In this document: one piece after another, positions 63,116 to 64,000 of the stretch
How the letters are laid out: the number at the start of each line of letters is the position of its first letter
How positions within the stretch are numbered: position 1 is the stretch's first letter
Source of the DNA: Ensifer sp. BR816
Lineage (GTDB): Bacteria > Pseudomonadota > Alphaproteobacteria > Rhizobiales > Rhizobiaceae
DNA length: 64,000 nucleotides
Assembly: GCF_000378985.1 (NCBI RefSeq)
Contig: NZ_KB905370.1
Location: forward strand, 3,741,342 to 3,805,341
Reading direction: 5' to 3'
Notes under the pieces: generated by a model
Told to the model about the DNA's origin: nothing
Databases searched by the model: none
What the model saw: the letters and a program-made list of their open reading frames with translations, nothing else
Translations under genes and position numbers: made by a program

Positions 63116-64000
63116 CTACCTCTTGATGATGGAGGTCGCTGCCTTCACCACGGCATCGGCCGAGGGAATATAGGCGTCCTCGAGATTGGGGGCGTAGGGA
63201 ACCGGGGAATGCGGCGCCGTCACCAGCTTGATCGGCGCCTTCAGCGCATCGAAGCACTTGTCGGCCAAGAGTGCCGAGATATCGGCAGCCACGCCGCAGC
63301 GCGGATTGGCTTCGTCGACGATGACGACACGGCCGATCGTCTCGGTGAACTCGAGCAGCGTGTCCTCGTCGAGCGGCGAGGTGGTACGCGGGTCGATGAT
63401 ACAGGCGGAGATGCCCTCGGCCGCCAGCTTGCGGGCGGCCTCTTCGGCGACCTGGACCATGCGGCCGATAGCGACGATCAGCACGTCCTTGCCGTCGCGC
63501 GCCACCCGCGCCTCACCGAAGGGGATCGTGTAGGCGCCGTCCGGCACCTCTCCCACCGTGTCGTAGAGCATCTTGTGCTCGAGGAAGATCACCGGATCGT
63601 CGTCGCGGATCGCCTGCAGCAGCAGCCCCTTGGCGTCATAGGGGGTCGACGGGATGACCACCTTGAGGCCGGGAATGTGGGTGAAGATCGGATAGAGCGC
63701 CTGGGTGTGCTGCGACCCGGAGCGGCTGCCGGCGCCATAGGTGGCGCGAACGACGAGCGGGGTCTTGGCGCGGCCGCCGAACATGTAGCGGAACTTCGCC
63801 GCCTGGTTCATGATCTGGTCGAGGCAGACGCCGGCGAAGTCAACGAACATGATTTCCGCGATCGGCCGCAGGCCGGTGAGCGCCGCCCCCGCCGCTGCGC
63901 CGATAAAGGCCGCCTCGCTGATCGGCGTGTCGCGAATGCGCTCCGGCCCGAAGGCGTCCAGCAGCCCGCGGGTGACGCCGAACGGACCACCCCAGGCATC
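63116..64000 (-). CDS. acoB: Acetoin-dehydrogenase-type E1 beta subunit, 5' end outside the window
   Basis: The gene is cut by the window end; at least 294 residues are present. Transketolase-like pyrimidine and C-terminal domains are seen: DTPISEAAFIGAAAGAALTG, then PLVVRATYGAGSRSGSQHTQ, RMVQVAEEAARKLAAEG and PRTTSPLDEDTLLEF. This is the E1 beta signature of AcoB and the closely related PDH/BCDH beta subunits. The gap to the acoC start is only 5 bp. The acoA gene is expected just beyond the window. The name depends on the AcoC-type partner. Confidence 0.92.
   Translation of the reverse strand, partial: DAWGGPFGVTRGLLDAFGPERIRDTPISEAAFIGAAAGAALTGLRPIAEIMFVDFAGVCLDQIMNQAAKFRYMFGGRAKTPLVVRATYGAGSRSGSQHTQALYPIFTHIPGLKVVIPSTPYDAKGLLLQAIRDDDPVIFLEHKMLYDTVGEVPDGAYTIPFGEARVARDGKDVLIVAIGRMVQVAEEAARKLAAEGISACIIDPRTTSPLDEDTLLEFTETIGRVVIVDEANPRCGVAADISALLADKCFDALKAPIKLVTAPHSPVPYAPNLEDAYIPSADAVVKAATSIIKR

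Noticed and set aside
1-64000. CRISPR arrays, rRNA, tRNA genes or a replication origin
   Set aside because: No regularly spaced repeats, no cloverleaf-like or rRNA-like stretches, and no repABC or iteron pattern were noticed by eye; a covariance-model scan would be needed to exclude a tRNA fully.

Overview
The window looks like a replicon segment from a member of the Hyphomicrobiales, most likely Rhizobiaceae of the Sinorhizobium/Ensifer or Rhizobium type. This is inferred from the high GC content, the rhizobial style of many proteins, an exopolysaccharide-type glycosyltransferase, IS91/IS110/IS21 remnants and abundant catabolic operons with LacI, LysR and IclR regulators. A large plasmid or chromid is likely but cannot be proven from this sequence. 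No rRNA, tRNA, CRISPR array or replication origin was seen. LAYOUT. Bases 1-3600 hold the end of a peptide/metal-type ABC importer: a partial ATPase, a family 5 binding protein and an MFS permease. Bases 3800-20300 are a partly decayed copper-resistance island. Its intact core is the Cu(I) P-type ATPase CopA, a Csp-like copper storage protein, a cytochrome c', and a TolC lipoprotein - multicopper oxidase - cupredoxin - CusF operon closed by a strong hairpin. Around this core lie broken remains of copZ, cueR, a FAD monooxygenase, a DUF305 protein, a YqaA membrane protein, an L,D-transpeptidase and a Rieske protein. Most are broken by one to five bases, and some by nonsense codons or deletions. 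Bases 20300-30300 carry secreted DUF1254 and DUF2092 proteins, a large membrane sensor with two tandem winged-helix-like domains plus TPRs, and a DUF900 lipoprotein / MscS channel / outer-membrane barrel set. Bases 30300-33500 are a graveyard of insertion sequences. Bases 33500-35700 hold a glycosyltransferase and lipA. CENTRAL CARBON MODULE. Bases 35800-45100 encode the complete beta-hydroxyaspartate cycle (bhcA, bhcB, bhcC, bhcD, with the divergent IclR regulator bhcR). The glycolate oxidase genes glcD, glcE and glcF lie next to it, so one 9-kb block can turn glycolate into glyoxylate and then into oxaloacetate without carbon loss. Bases 45270-49350 hold an overlapping pxpA / fused pxpB-pxpC / biotin carboxylase-BCCP operon that resembles a split urea-carboxylase-like lactam-processing machine. 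Bases 49500-55100 hold an orphan sugar ABC ATPase, twin LacI regulators and a Gfo/Idh/MocA dehydrogenase, linked by a repeated LacI-type operator. Bases 55200-64000 contain two convergent operons. A rightward LysR - PLP dehydratase - DUF4392 - RidA group meets a leftward seven-gene group: acetoin-dehydrogenase-type E1 beta and E2, an SDR, a GlcG/HbpS-like protein, DUF1445, OsmC and a YgiN-like protein. DUF4392 and DUF1445 are the two halves of the eukaryotic D-glutamate cyclase DGLUCY. Their presence 8-11 kb from the 5-oxoprolinase genes suggests a D-glutamate / 5-oxoproline catabolic region, which is the most novel-looking hypothesis in the window.
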